DNA of 64,000 bases from Enterobacter_D sp963521185 (GCA_963521185.1 CAUQTV010000005.1:124001-188000); one strand, 5' to 3'. Shown: positions 7,988 through 16,434, counted from the first letter of the stretch. Notes: generated by a model from the sequence alone, not told the origin. Program-made: numbers and translations.

Positions 7988-8461
7988 CTAACCGAAAAAC
8001 GTCTCCACCGGAACGTTGAAATAACGAGCAAAATCTTTAACTTGCGTTAACGTCATCGTACGTTTTCTGTTAATAATGTCTGATATAACACTTTGCGTCG
8101 CAATCTCTTTCAAATCGGCCTGCTTTAAGCCTCTGTCCTTCAAAAAGAACGCGAGCGCTTCGGCCTGGCTGACGCTGGGAACAACCCTGTGTTTCTGTTC
8201 GTATTCATAAACGCGATCGGCGATCAGCTCTGCAAACGTTGCGGGAATGTCATTCACATCAGAAGATAACGCATACAACTGGTCGATACAGGCCATTCTC
8301 TCCTGCACATCGCGTTCATCTTCCACAGATTCCATGCATGCGGAAAGAAGGGTTGAAATGGTGCGGAGTTGCTCGTTAGCGTGCTCAAAAAGCGAGGGTA
8401 AATTTTGGATGAGCGCACTCATTCCTGATGGACTGACAAGATGGGAAGATGCCTTTCTCAT
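7988..8461 (-). CDS. HigA-like antitoxin with C-terminal helix-turn-helix
   Basis: A 157-residue protein encoded 3 nt after a HigB-type toxin gene. The C-terminal 60 residues form an Xre/HigA-type helix-turn-helix (FLKDRGLKQADLKEIATQ, SVISDIINRKRTMTLTQVKDF, FNVPVETFFG). The N-terminal part (about 1-95) is helical and probably binds the toxin. As the second gene of a toxin-first operon it should neutralise the mRNA-interferase partner and autorepress the promoter with the palindromic operator at 8842-8860. The function is inferred from the HTH and the partner. The short spacing implies coupled translation. Confidence 0.85.
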   Translation of the reverse strand: MRKASSHLVSPSGMSALIQNLPSLFEHANEQLRTISTLLSACMESVEDERDVQERMACIDQLYALSSDVNDIPATFAELIADRVYEYEQKHRVVPSVSQAEALAFFLKDRGLKQADLKEIATQSVISDIINRKRTMTLTQVKDFARYFNVPVETFFG

Positions 8462-8464
8462 AAT

Positions 8465-8827
8465 TCACCTTTTGTTCTTCGTTTGCGCTTTCCACCACTT
8501 ATCGTAATCAGCGTGGGAGCAGACATCTTTAACGTACAGAGAACCCGCTTTCGGGTTAAGCCAGGTGATAAGTCGACACTTATTACCATGAATGTCAAAG
8601 ATATAGATATCAAGCGGACCCTTGCGACTCTCTTTTTCGAGAAGCGCGCAGGGTATGCGATCTACGTTCCAGCAGGATGCGTTTCGCCAGACATCACAAA
8701 GCAGTTCATATGACTCAAATCGAAGCGACGGTTTATCAAATACATCCAACCATAGCTTCAGGCCGATTTTCCATTGGGCATGCTTTTTCATCGCATCCGT
8801 AATGGTTTTAGCGGTAATTACGCGCAT
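8465..8827 (-). CDS. HigB-family mRNA interferase toxin
   Basis: A 120-residue protein of the HigB toxin family (COG4680 type). It begins MRVITAKTITDAMKKHAQWK and ends NKCRLITWLNPKAGSLYVKDVCSHADYDKWWK, parallel to E. coli HigB (MHLITQKALKDAAEKYPQHK ... CYIREVMTHKEYD). Such toxins cleave mRNA on the ribosome. The start has an excellent AGGGAGGTGAG leader. Toxin-first gene order is typical of higBA. It lies divergent to rsmD, about 190 bp away, at a junction that is empty in E. coli K-12, which suggests acquisition. Confidence 0.87.
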   Translation of the reverse strand: MRVITAKTITDAMKKHAQWKIGLKLWLDVFDKPSLRFESYELLCDVWRNASCWNVDRIPCALLEKESRKGPLDIYIFDIHGNKCRLITWLNPKAGSLYVKDVCSHADYDKWWKAQTKNKR

Positions 8828-8838
8828 CTCACCTCCCT

Positions 8839-8866
8839 ATGATATCGCAAATTGCGATATTTGCAA
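8839..8866 (-). promoter_or_regulatory. higBA promoter and autoregulatory operator
   Basis: On the minus strand, TTGCAA (8861-8866), a 16-nt spacer and TATCAT (8839-8844) form a sigma-70 promoter. A perfect 19-bp palindrome, ATATCGCAA-A-TTGCGATAT (8842-8860), fills the spacer and overlaps the -10 box. A bound antitoxin dimer would block RNA polymerase. The strong Shine-Dalgarno of the toxin follows directly. Confidence 0.75.
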
Positions 8867-9019
8867 AAACTCTGCGCCTGCCATTCTCACCCCGATTTTA
8901 ACACCGGTGGCAAAGGTTATGCGTATACTTTGCGCCGTAACGCCTGTGGATTAGGGTTTCGCCCTGCGCTTCCCGCCGCTAAAATGGCGGGCTATTACTG
9001 TGTGACCAGAGCTTTCATT

Positions 9020-9616
9020 ATGAAAAAACCAAACCGTGCCGCCAGCGGCCAGATTCGTATTATTGGCGGGCAGTGGCGTGGCCGTAAATTACCGGTACCG
9101 GATAGCCCTGGTCTGCGCCCGACGACGGACCGCGTGCGGGAAACGCTGTTTAACTGGCTGGCACCGTCAATGGTCAATGCCCGCTGCCTCGACTGCTTTG
9201 CCGGAAGCGGCGCGCTGGGTCTGGAAGCGCTGTCACGCTATGCCAGCGCGGCGACGCTGCTGGAGATGGAGCGCGGCGTGGCGCAGCAGCTTTCGCAAAA
9301 TCTGGCGACGCTGAAAGCCGCCAACGCGAAAGTGGTCAACACCAACACGCTGAGCTTCCTGAACCAAAACGGCACGCCCCATGATATTGTGTTTGTCGAT
9401 CCGCCGTTTCGTAAAGGGCTGCTCGATGAGACGCTGCGCCTGCTGGAATGCAACGGCTGGCTGGCGGATGACGCGCTGATCTACGTCGAAAGCGAAGTCG
9501 AAAACGGTTTACCGCCAGTTCCGGTGCACTGGGATTTGCACCGCGAAAAAGTGGCCGGGCAGGTCGCCTACCGCTTATATCACCGCACCGTACAAGGAGT
9601 GCACCATGCTGATTAA
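9020..9616 (+). CDS. rsmD: 16S rRNA (guanine(966)-N(2))-methyltransferase RsmD
   Basis: SAM-dependent methyltransferase that methylates G966 of 16S rRNA in the assembled 30S subunit. The protein is 198 residues, the E. coli length. SAM motif I is CLDCFAGSGALGLEALSR (about 54-71) and the catalytic motif IV is VDPPF (Asp127-Phe130). The N-terminal RIIGGQWRGRKLPV...GLRPTTDRVRETLFNWL is characteristic. The start at 9020 gives MKKPNRAASG; the frame stays open upstream to 8852 but that region is the higBA control DNA. It overlaps yhhL by 11 nt. Confidence 0.96.
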   Translation: MKKPNRAASGQIRIIGGQWRGRKLPVPDSPGLRPTTDRVRETLFNWLAPSMVNARCLDCFAGSGALGLEALSRYASAATLLEMERGVAQQLSQNLATLKAANAKVVNTNTLSFLNQNGTPHDIVFVDPPFRKGLLDETLRLLECNGWLADDALIYVESEVENGLPPVPVHWDLHREKVAGQVAYRLYHRTVQGVHHAD

Positions 9617-9875
9617 TCTGGGACGCTTGCTGATGCTGGGCGTCTGGGCGTTCCTGATCCTCAACCTGATCCACCCCTTCCCGCGTCCGCTGAATATTTT
9701 TGTCAACGTGGCGCTGGTCTTCACCTCGTTTATGCATGCGCTGCAAATGGTAATGTTGAAAACCGCGCTGCCCAAAGACGGCCCGCAGATGACCGCGTTC
9801 GAGCAATGGCGCGTTTTCCTGTTTGGCGTGTTTGAGCTGCTGGTGTGGCAAAAACGGCTAAAAGCAAAAAGATAA
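9606..9875 (+). CDS. yhhL: DUF1145 small membrane protein YhhL
   Basis: An 89-residue protein, the same length as E. coli YhhL, with hydrophobic segments at about 6-25 and 30-50 and a basic C-terminus (WQKRLKAKR). The function is unknown. It overlaps the 3' end of rsmD by 11 nt and is probably co-translated. In K-12 yhhM lies after it; here no yhhM-like gene is found before yhhN. Confidence 0.88.
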   Translation: MLINLGRLLMLGVWAFLILNLIHPFPRPLNIFVNVALVFTSFMHALQMVMLKTALPKDGPQMTAFEQWRVFLFGVFELLVWQKRLKAKR

Positions 9876-9963
9876 ACGCGTAAGAAAATGCGGAAAACCA
9901 CGCAAGTGAGCTGAACGGGCGTTGTCATCCGCCCATCGCGACCACTACACTGAAAGCAGGGCT

Positions 9964-9980
9964 GTGGGCGCAACGCCCAC
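9964..9980 (+). repeat. Small perfect hairpin upstream of yhhN
   Basis: GTGGGCG (9964-9970) and CGCCCAC (9974-9980) pair perfectly around a CAA loop in the 133-bp yhhL-yhhN gap. No T-run follows. It may mark the end of the rsmD-yhhL transcript. Confidence 0.4.
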
Positions 9981-10008
9981 GCGACAATAACGAATTCAAG
10001 GAATTAAG

Positions 10009-10635
10009 ATGCTTTGGTCGTTTATCGCTGTTTGTTTTTCTGCATGGTTGTACGTAGACGCGTCGTATCGTGGGCCGACCTGGCAACGCTGGCTGTTTAA
10101 ACCTGTCACCTTACTGCTGCTGTTGCTGCTCGCGTGGCAAGCGCCGATGTTCAACGCGGTCAGCTATCTGGTGCTCGCCGGACTCTGCGCGTCGTTGATT
10201 GGCGATGCGCTAACGCTGCTACCGCGTCAACGGCTGCTGTATGCCATCGGGGCGTTTTTCCTCGCGCATCTGCTCTACACCATCTATTTCGCCAGCCAGA
10301 TGACGCTGTCGTTTTTCTGGCCGTTGCCGTTGGCGCTGCTGGTGATTGGCGCGCTGTTGATTGGCGTGATCTGGACACGACTGGAAGAGCTGCGCTGGCC
10401 GGTGTGCACCTTCATCGCCATGACGCTGGTGATGGTATGGCTGGCCGGTGAACTGTGGTTCTTCCGTCCCACCAGCCCGGCGCTGTCGGCGTTTGTGGGT
10501 GCTCTGTTGCTGCTCATCGGCAATATCGTCTGGCTGGGCAGCCACTACCGCCGCCGCTTCCGGGCCGATAATGCGATTTCTGCCGCCTGCTATTTTGCCG
10601 GTCATTTCTTGATTGTCCGTTCGCTCTACATTTAA
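10009..10635 (+). CDS. yhhN: TMEM86/lysoplasmalogenase-family membrane protein YhhN
   Basis: A 208-residue integral membrane protein of the YhhN/TMEM86 family with about seven or eight hydrophobic segments and the family-typical Asp-containing segment LCASLIGDALTLLP. Mammalian TMEM86B hydrolyses lysoplasmalogen; the bacterial role is not settled. An AAGGAATTAAG leader precedes the start. It is followed by the zntA promoter in the same orientation. Confidence 0.9.
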   Translation: MLWSFIAVCFSAWLYVDASYRGPTWQRWLFKPVTLLLLLLLAWQAPMFNAVSYLVLAGLCASLIGDALTLLPRQRLLYAIGAFFLAHLLYTIYFASQMTLSFFWPLPLALLVIGALLIGVIWTRLEELRWPVCTFIAMTLVMVWLAGELWFFRPTSPALSAFVGALLLLIGNIVWLGSHYRRRFRADNAISAACYFAGHFLIVRSLYI

Positions 10636-10638
10636 CGC

Positions 10639-10670
10639 TTGACTCTGGAGTGGACTCCAGAGTGTATCCT
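10639..10670 (+). promoter_or_regulatory. zntA promoter with ZntR operator
   Basis: The -35 TTGACT (10639-10644) and -10 TATCCT (10665-10670) are separated by 20 nt, the overlong spacing typical of MerR-family targets. Between them lies a palindrome of arms ACTCTGGAGT (10642-10651) and ACTCCAGAGT (10654-10663) around GG. This matches the E. coli zntA promoter bound by ZntR, so zinc/cadmium/lead induction is expected. zntR itself is not in the window. Confidence 0.92.
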
Positions 10671-10708
10671 TCCGGGTAATGAGAAAATTATCATTCCCGG
10701 AGGATGCC

Positions 10709-12910
10709 ATGACCTCACCCTCGTCCGACAAAAAAACCCCGCAGTTTGCGGCCATGACGTTGCGCCCGGTGACCGCGCCCGCGCAGAGCTGTGGTTGCGA
10801 TAACGCCTGCGAGCCTGCCGCTGAACTCCCGACCGTCGCCGACGGCACGCGCTACACCTGGCAGGTGAGCGGAATGGACTGCGCCGCCTGCGCGCGCAAA
10901 GTCGAAACGGCAGTGCGCCAGCTTCCAGGCATCCGTCAGGTGCAGGTCACCTTTACCACCGAGAAGCTGATTGTTGATGCCGGGGGCGATGTGCGTGCGC
11001 AGGTTGAAAACGCCGTGCAGCGCGCGGGCTATCAATTGCGCGACGAACATGCCGCCGCGCCGCCCGTCTCGCGTCTGCGTGAAAATCTGCCGCTGCTGAT
11101 CCTCGTCGTGATGATGGCGCTCAGCTGGGCGCTGGAGCAGGTTAACCACCCCGCAGGCCAGCTGGCGTTTATCGTCACCACGCTGGTGGGTTTGCTGCCG
11201 ATTGCCCGCCAGGCGCTGCGTCTGATGAAAAGCGGCAGCTGGTTTGCCATCGAAACGCTGATGAGCGTGGCGGCGATTGGCGCGCTGTTTATTGGCGCGA
11301 CGGCAGAAGCGGCAATGGTGCTGCTGCTGTTCCTGATTGGCGAGCGTCTTGAAGGCTGGGCCGCCAGCCGGGCACGCCAGGGCGTTAGCGCGTTAATGGC
11401 ACTGAAACCGGAAACCGCCACGCGGCTCACCCACGGCAGGCGTGAAACTGTCGCCATCGCCGCGCTGCGTCCCGGTGATGCCATCGAAGTGGCGGCGGGC
11501 GGTCGCCTGCCCGCCGACGGCAAGCTGGTGACGGACTTCGCCAGCTTTGATGAAAGCGCGCTGACCGGTGAATCCGTTCCGGTGGCGCGCACGAAAGGCG
11601 ATAAAGTTCCCGCAGGGGCCACCAGCGTTGACCGGCTGGTGACGCTGGAGGTGATTTCGCGGCCCGGCGATAGCGCTATCGATCGCATTCTTAAACTGAT
11701 TGAAGAAGCCGAAGAGCGCCGCGCGCCCATTGAGCGCTTTATCGATCGCTTCAGCCGAATTTATACCCCGGCGATCATGGCGGTTGCGCTGCTGGTGGCC
11801 ATCGCGCCGCCGCTGCTAATGAACGCACCCTGGCTTACGTGGATCTACAAGGGGCTGACGCTGCTGCTGATTGGCTGTCCGTGCGCGCTGGTGATTTCAA
11901 TGCCCGCAGCGATCACCTCAGGTCTGGCGGCAGCGGCACGCCACGGGGCGCTGATCAAAGGCGGCGCGGCGCTGGAGCAGCTTGGGCGCATCACGCAGGT
12001 GGCGTTTGATAAAACCGGCACTCTGACACTCGGCAAACCCCGGCTCACGGCTATCCATGCGGCAACGGGCAGTGAAGACGATGTGCTGGCGCTGGCCGCC
12101 GCCGTGGAGCAGGGTTCGACACACCCGCTGGCCCACGCCGTGGTGCAGGAAGCCGCCCGACGCGGGCTGACGCTGCCTGCCGCGCAGGCGCAACGGGCGC
12201 TGCCAGGTGCCGGAATTGAAGCGCAGGTTGCAGGCCAAAGGGTGCTGATTAGCGCGCCGGACAAACTGCCTGCCGCGACGCTGGACGAAGGCTGGCAGAC
12301 GCGCATTCGCGAGCTTGAAGCACAGGGTCAGACGGTGATTGTGGTCATGCGCGAAGGCGTGCTCGCCGGGACGCTGGCGCTGCGCGATACCCTGCGAGAC
12401 GACGCTAAAGCGACGGTTAACGCGCTGAATGATTTAGGCATTAAGGGCGTGATCCTCACCGGTGATAATCCGCGCGCCGCCGCGGCGATTGCAAATGAAC
12501 TGGGGATGGCGTTTCGTGCGGGGCTGTTGCCTGCCGATAAAGTGCAGGCGGTGACGGCGCTCAATCAGCAGGCACCGCTGGCGATGGTGGGCGACGGCAT
12601 AAACGATGCCCCGGCGATGAAGGCCGCCACAATTGGGATTGCGATGGGCAGCGGCACCGACGTGGCGCTGGAAACCGCCGACGCGGCGCTGACGCAAAAC
12701 CGCCTGGGCGGGCTGGTGCAGATGATTACGCTGGCGCGCGCGACGCAGGCCAACATCCGGCAAAACATCGCCATCGCGCTGGGGCTGAAAGCTATTTTCC
12801 TCGTGACTACGCTGCTGGGTATCACCGGCCTGTGGCTGGCGGTGCTGGCGGATACCGGCGCGACGGTGCTGGTGACGGCGAACGCGCTCAGGCTGTTGCG
12901 GCGTCGGTAA
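10709..12910 (+). CDS. zntA: Zn(II)/Cd(II)/Pb(II)-translocating P-type ATPase ZntA
   Basis: P1B-type ATPase exporting zinc, cadmium and lead across the inner membrane. It has 733 residues. An N-terminal Cys-rich tail (SCGCDNAC) precedes a metal-binding domain with GMDCAAC (Cys58, Cys61). The transmembrane CPC motif is Cys390-Pro-Cys392, the phosphorylated Asp434 is in DKTGTLTLGK, and TGDNPRAAA, GDGINDAPAM and the metal-site Asp in VLADTGATVLV are present. Start 10709 is used because GGAGG precedes it and the next residues match E. coli (KKTPQFAA); an upstream ATG at 10679 lies inside the leader. The ZntR-type operator is directly upstream. Confidence 0.97.
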   Translation: MTSPSSDKKTPQFAAMTLRPVTAPAQSCGCDNACEPAAELPTVADGTRYTWQVSGMDCAACARKVETAVRQLPGIRQVQVTFTTEKLIVDAGGDVRAQVENAVQRAGYQLRDEHAAAPPVSRLRENLPLLILVVMMALSWALEQVNHPAGQLAFIVTTLVGLLPIARQALRLMKSGSWFAIETLMSVAAIGALFIGATAEAAMVLLLFLIGERLEGWAASRARQGVSALMALKPETATRLTHGRRETVAIAALRPGDAIEVAAGGRLPADGKLVTDFASFDESALTGESVPVARTKGDKVPAGATSVDRLVTLEVISRPGDSAIDRILKLIEEAEERRAPIERFIDRFSRIYTPAIMAVALLVAIAPPLLMNAPWLTWIYKGLTLLLIGCPCALVISMPAAITSGLAAAARHGALIKGGAALEQLGRITQVAFDKTGTLTLGKPRLTAIHAATGSEDDVLALAAAVEQGSTHPLAHAVVQEAARRGLTLPAAQAQRALPGAGIEAQVAGQRVLISAPDKLPAATLDEGWQTRIRELEAQGQTVIVVMREGVLAGTLALRDTLRDDAKATVNALNDLGIKGVILTGDNPRAAAAIANELGMAFRAGLLPADKVQAVTALNQQAPLAMVGDGINDAPAMKAATIGIAMGSGTDVALETADAALTQNRLGGLVQMITLARATQANIRQNIAIALGLKAIFLVTTLLGITGLWLAVLADTGATVLVTANALRLLRRR

Positions 12911-13072
12911 AAACGCCGGGTGGCGCACGCTTACCCGGCCTACAGGAACGGTTGCGCCGCCGGTAAAAACGCCGGGTGGCGCAAGCTTACCCGGCCTACA
13001 GGAACAGTTGCGCTGCCGGTGAAAACGCCGGGTGGCGCACGCTTACCCGGCCTACAGGAACGGTTGCGCCGC
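12905..13072 (+). repeat. Three tandem 56-bp copies of a REP-containing unit
   Basis: A 56-bp unit is repeated three times in tandem (starts at 12905, 12961 and 13017) with only a few substitutions. Each unit contains GCCGGGT...ACCCGGCCTACA, the REP-like palindrome also found elsewhere in the window. The first copy begins in the last codons of zntA (CGG TAA). It separates the convergent zntA and TRAP-transporter genes. The pattern suggests local tandem duplication of one terminator-like element. Confidence 0.85.
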
Positions 13073-13085
13073 CCGGCATAAAGGT

Positions 13086-14375
13086 TTACTGCATTCCCAG
13101 AATTCGCGGCAGCCACAGCGACACCGCCGGAATATAGGTCACCATCGCCAGCACCACCAGCAGCATGGCATAAAACGGCAGCATGGCGCGGACCACGGTT
13201 TCTATCTTCTGCTTACTCACCGCGCTGGCGACGAACAGCACCGATCCCACCGGCGGCGTGATCAGGCCGATCCCCAGATTGACCATCATGATCATGCCAA
13301 AATGCACCGGATCGATCCCCAGCGCGTTGGTCACCGGCAGCAGCACCGGCGTCAGGATCAGAATGATCGGAGCCATGTCCATTAGCGTGCCGATCAGCAG
13401 CAGCATGACGTTGAGGTACATCAGAATGACGTATTTATTATCCGACAGCGAGGTGAAGAACTCGGTGATGCGCACCGGCAGCTGCATGTAGGTCATCACC
13501 GCGCCAAACGCGGCCGCAAAGCCGATTAAAATCATCACGATGGTGACGGTTTTCACCGTGCGGCACAGCAGTTTTGGCAGCTCATTCCATTTGTAATCAC
13601 GGTAGATAAACATGGTCACAAAGAACGCCCACAAACAGGCGACGGCCGCAGATTCGGTGGCGGTAAAGATCCCCGACAAGATGCCGCCGAGGATGATCAC
13701 TACCGTCATTAGCCCCCACAGCGCATCAAACAAAATCTTCATGGCCTGTCTGAAAGGCACGCGTTCCCCTTTCGGGTAGCCGCGCTTGTGGGCAAAGCCC
13801 AGGCACATCACCATCAGCGATACGCCCAGCAGCAGACCCGGTAAAATCCCGGCGATAAACAGCGTGGCAATCGACACCGTACCGCCCGCCGCCAGCGAGT
13901 AAATCACCGAGTTATGGCTTGGCGGGATCAAAATCGCCTGCACCGAACCGCTGGCCGTGACCGCCGCCGCATATTCACGCGGATAGCCTTTCTTCTCCAT
14001 CTCCGGGATCATCACGCTGCCGATGGACGCCGTGTCCGCCACCGACGAACCCGAAATCGCGCCAAAGAACGTCGAGGCGACAATATTCACCAGCGACAGC
14101 CCGCCGCGAATAAAGCCCACAAAGATGTAGGCAAAATTCACCAGCCGCCGGGCGATACCCCCTTCCGCCATGATCGCCCCCGCCAGAATAAAAAACGGGA
14201 TCGCCAGCAGCGTAAATTTGTTCACGCCGCTGGTGATTTGGATCATCAGCGCTTCGAGCGGTAAGTCAATCCACAGCGCCCCGGCCACCGCGCTCAGGCC
14301 AACGGCAAACGCCACCGGCATACCCAGCGCCAGCAGAATGCCGAGGGTGAAAAGCAACACAAATGCATCCATCAT
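13086..14375 (-). CDS. TRAP transporter large permease subunit (DctM type)
   Basis: A 429-residue DctM-family membrane protein with about 12 predicted segments. It is the ion-coupled transport channel of a tripartite ATP-independent periplasmic transporter. Typical stretches are FTLGILLALGMPVAFAVGLS, AIPFFILAGAIMAEGGIARRLV, ASTFFGAISGSSVADTASIGSVMIPEM, and GIGLITPPVGSVLFVASAVS. It ends the operon dctP-dctQ-dctM, 7 nt downstream of dctQ. Two adjacent Met codons (14375, 14372) are possible starts; the second has the better distance to AAGGGG. The substrate is unknown, probably an organic or sugar acid. Confidence 0.92.
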   Translation of the reverse strand: MMDAFVLLFTLGILLALGMPVAFAVGLSAVAGALWIDLPLEALMIQITSGVNKFTLLAIPFFILAGAIMAEGGIARRLVNFAYIFVGFIRGGLSLVNIVASTFFGAISGSSVADTASIGSVMIPEMEKKGYPREYAAAVTASGSVQAILIPPSHNSVIYSLAAGGTVSIATLFIAGILPGLLLGVSLMVMCLGFAHKRGYPKGERVPFRQAMKILFDALWGLMTVVIILGGILSGIFTATESAAVACLWAFFVTMFIYRDYKWNELPKLLCRTVKTVTIVMILIGFAAAFGAVMTYMQLPVRITEFFTSLSDNKYVILMYLNVMLLLIGTLMDMAPIILILTPVLLPVTNALGIDPVHFGMIMMVNLGIGLITPPVGSVLFVASAVSKQKIETVVRAMLPFYAMLLVVLAMVTYIPAVSLWLPRILGMQ

Positions 14376-14382
14376 TCACCCC

Positions 14383-14892
14383 TTAACCGTGGTTGCCGAT
14401 AAGCACCACTGGCCGGTTCTCCTGGGAACCGAACAGCAACCGCTCAAGCACAAACAGGATCATAATCGCCGACCCGACGGGCAGCGGCAGATAGCTTTCA
14501 CCCGACGTCAGAATCGGAAACTCCGCCACCGGCTGCTCCCATAAATCCACGCACAGCCAGTAGCTGTACCAGAACATGATCAGGGAGATTAACAGCATCA
14601 GCAGATCCACAATGCGCGCGCACGCCGTCTGGAGCATCGCGGGCAGCCTGTCCGTCAGCATGTTGACCGCAATGTGCGACCCGGCCCGATAGCCCACCGC
14701 CGCGCCAATAAAGGTAAACGTGACCATGCAGATAATGGCGATCGGTTCCGGCCAGGACTCCCCGCGATTGAGCACATAGCGCGAGAAGATGCCAATCGGG
14801 ATAACGATGGTCATCACCAGCAACGACGCCCCCGCCACCGCCATGGCGAGCAGATACAGGCGGTCCATCCATTTGAGACAGGATTCGGCCAT
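14383..14892 (-). CDS. TRAP transporter small permease subunit (DctQ type)
   Basis: A 169-residue four-helix membrane protein of the DctQ family, which pairs with the large permease. The segment FSRYVLNRGESWPEPIAIICMVTFTF contains the conserved RYV-N...W-EE-like region of small TRAP subunits. GYRAGSHIAVNMLTDRLP is also typical. It lies between the substrate-binding protein gene (21 nt) and the large permease gene (7 nt). Confidence 0.9.
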   Translation of the reverse strand: MAESCLKWMDRLYLLAMAVAGASLLVMTIVIPIGIFSRYVLNRGESWPEPIAIICMVTFTFIGAAVGYRAGSHIAVNMLTDRLPAMLQTACARIVDLLMLLISLIMFWYSYWLCVDLWEQPVAEFPILTSGESYLPLPVGSAIMILFVLERLLFGSQENRPVVLIGNHG

Positions 14893-14913
14893 AGGCCCTC
14901 CACAAGGCGTTGG

Positions 14914-15897
14914 TTATTTAACGTCAGCGATGGCTTGCATCAGCGCCTGGTGCTTCTCGCCGTACTGCGCACGCACCGGCTCTGTCGCTTTCACAAAATA
15001 GGCCTTGTCGATCTCCTGAAACTTCACGCCGCCCGCTTTCATTTTCTCAAGTGCCTGGGCGTTATAGGCATCCCATAATTTGCGTTGATCAAACTGCGCT
15101 TCACGGGCCAGCGTGAGGATTTTTTGCTGCTCATCCGCGCTGAGTTTGTCCCATTTCACTTTGGAATAGAGCAGCATTTCCGGGGTAATAAAGTGGCCGC
15201 TGAGGGTGTAATTTTTCGCCACCGGCATGTAGTTGTGGGCAATAAATGTCGGCGGGTTGTTCTCCGCGCCGTCAATGACGCCCGTCTGCATGCCGCTGTA
15301 AACCTCGCTCACGCCCATGGCAACGGAGTTAGCACCCATCGCTTTTAGCGTGGCCAGCGCCACCGGGCTGCCCTGCACGCGGATTTTCATGCCCTTGAGC
15401 GCATCCGGTGTGGGAACAGGATTTTTGGTGATCAAATTGCGCGTGCCGGAGTCCATCCAGCCGAGGAATACCAGGCGGGATTTCGGGTTATTGGTGAGCT
15501 TTTCGCCGATCTGTTTGCCGATATCACCGTCGATGATTTTGTGCATATGGTCTTCATCGCGGAAAACATACGGCAGGGTAAAGACTTCGATATCCGGCAG
15601 GATCGCCGCAACCGGGGCCATGGACACGCGAATAATATCAATCGCGCCCATTTGCGCCTGTTCAATCATCTGTTTTTCATCCCCCAGCACGCCGCCTGGG
15701 AAGACTTTTATTTCTAATTTGCCATCGGTTTGCTGTTTCAGTTTTTCACCCATATTTTGCACGGCCACCACGTTCGGGTAGCCCTGCGGATGCACGTCGG
15801 CGGCTTTAATGACCTGTGCAATAACGCCAGGGGTGAAGAGTAATGACGCGGTGGACAGGCAGAGAGTAGCCAGCAACGGCTTAACGGTCGTTTTCAT
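14914..15897 (-). CDS. TRAP transporter substrate-binding protein (DctP type)
   Basis: A 327-residue periplasmic binding protein with a signal peptide (MKTTVKPLLATLCLSTASLL..., cleaved near GVIA). DctP-family features are ADVHPQGYPNVVAVQNMGEKL, the GWMDSGTRNLITK segment, the ligand-carboxylate Arg region GMKIRVQGSPV, and DGAENNPPTF. It should deliver an organic acid to the DctQM permease. It is the first gene of the operon. No regulator or catabolic enzyme adjoins the cluster, so the ligand cannot be inferred. The operon interrupts the zntA-tusA junction known from K-12. Confidence 0.92.
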   Translation of the reverse strand: MKTTVKPLLATLCLSTASLLFTPGVIAQVIKAADVHPQGYPNVVAVQNMGEKLKQQTDGKLEIKVFPGGVLGDEKQMIEQAQMGAIDIIRVSMAPVAAILPDIEVFTLPYVFRDEDHMHKIIDGDIGKQIGEKLTNNPKSRLVFLGWMDSGTRNLITKNPVPTPDALKGMKIRVQGSPVALATLKAMGANSVAMGVSEVYSGMQTGVIDGAENNPPTFIAHNYMPVAKNYTLSGHFITPEMLLYSKVKWDKLSADEQQKILTLAREAQFDQRKLWDAYNAQALEKMKAGGVKFQEIDKAYFVKATEPVRAQYGEKHQALMQAIADVK

Positions 15898-16059
15898 CGG
15901 GTCAGCTCCAGAGTAGAGGTAGGATAAAACGTTGTTTTATTTTTTAACGTTTATAACCTAGTTCAGGCTCTGAAAAGCGAGGGTGAAGCAGTTCACAAAA
16001 GCAGCAGATATCTGAAACGATGGTTTGAAAGCGTGACAACGGCAGTTCTATTTGGCGGC

Positions 16060-16305
16060 TCAGCCGCCCTTGCGCAGCAAATAGCGATACGGCAGCGCGC
16101 CGGTCTGCTCGGCGATCAGTTCATGTTCCATAAAGCGGCAAAAGCCGGGGATGTCGCGGGTGGTGGCGGGATCGTCAGCGATCACCAGCAGGGTTTCGCC
16201 CGAGCGCATGCCGCGCACGGTTTTGCGCACCATCATAACGGGTTCCGGGCAGCGCAGCCCTTGGGCATCCAGCGTGTGATCGGGAGTGGAAAACAGGTCG
16301 GTCAT
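16060..16305 (-). CDS. tusA: Sulfur carrier protein TusA
   Basis: An 81-residue sulfur-relay protein, identical in length to E. coli TusA. It accepts persulfide from IscS and passes it to TusBCD for 2-thiolation of tRNA wobble uridine. The active Cys19 is in LRCPEPVMMVRKTVR. It ends PYRYLLRKGG as in E. coli. It is divergent from yhhQ and lies upstream of the TRAP operon. Confidence 0.97.
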   Translation of the reverse strand: MTDLFSTPDHTLDAQGLRCPEPVMMVRKTVRGMRSGETLLVIADDPATTRDIPGFCRFMEHELIAEQTGALPYRYLLRKGG

Positions 16306-16434
16306 TATCTTCTCGCTAGGTCAAAAACCGCATTAGTTTACGCCGCCTTTTTTATGACGCAAGGCAGGTTAACGATTGCGTTAAAATTAACCATTGCAAA
16401 GCACATTCAAAGACGTATTATGCAGCCGTTTTCA

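Noticed and set aside
8852..9019. N-terminal extension of rsmD from 8852
   Set aside because: The extension would begin inside the higBA operator; the ATG at 9020 gives the exact family length and N-terminus.
9575..9973. Minus-strand open frame in the place where yhhM would lie
   Set aside because: It mostly overlaps yhhL in antisense and its product does not resemble a DUF2500 membrane protein; yhhM is judged absent.
12905..13072. Tandem repeats as a possible CRISPR array
   Set aside because: The repeats are contiguous 56-bp units without unique spacers, and no cas genes are present; they contain a REP-type palindrome.
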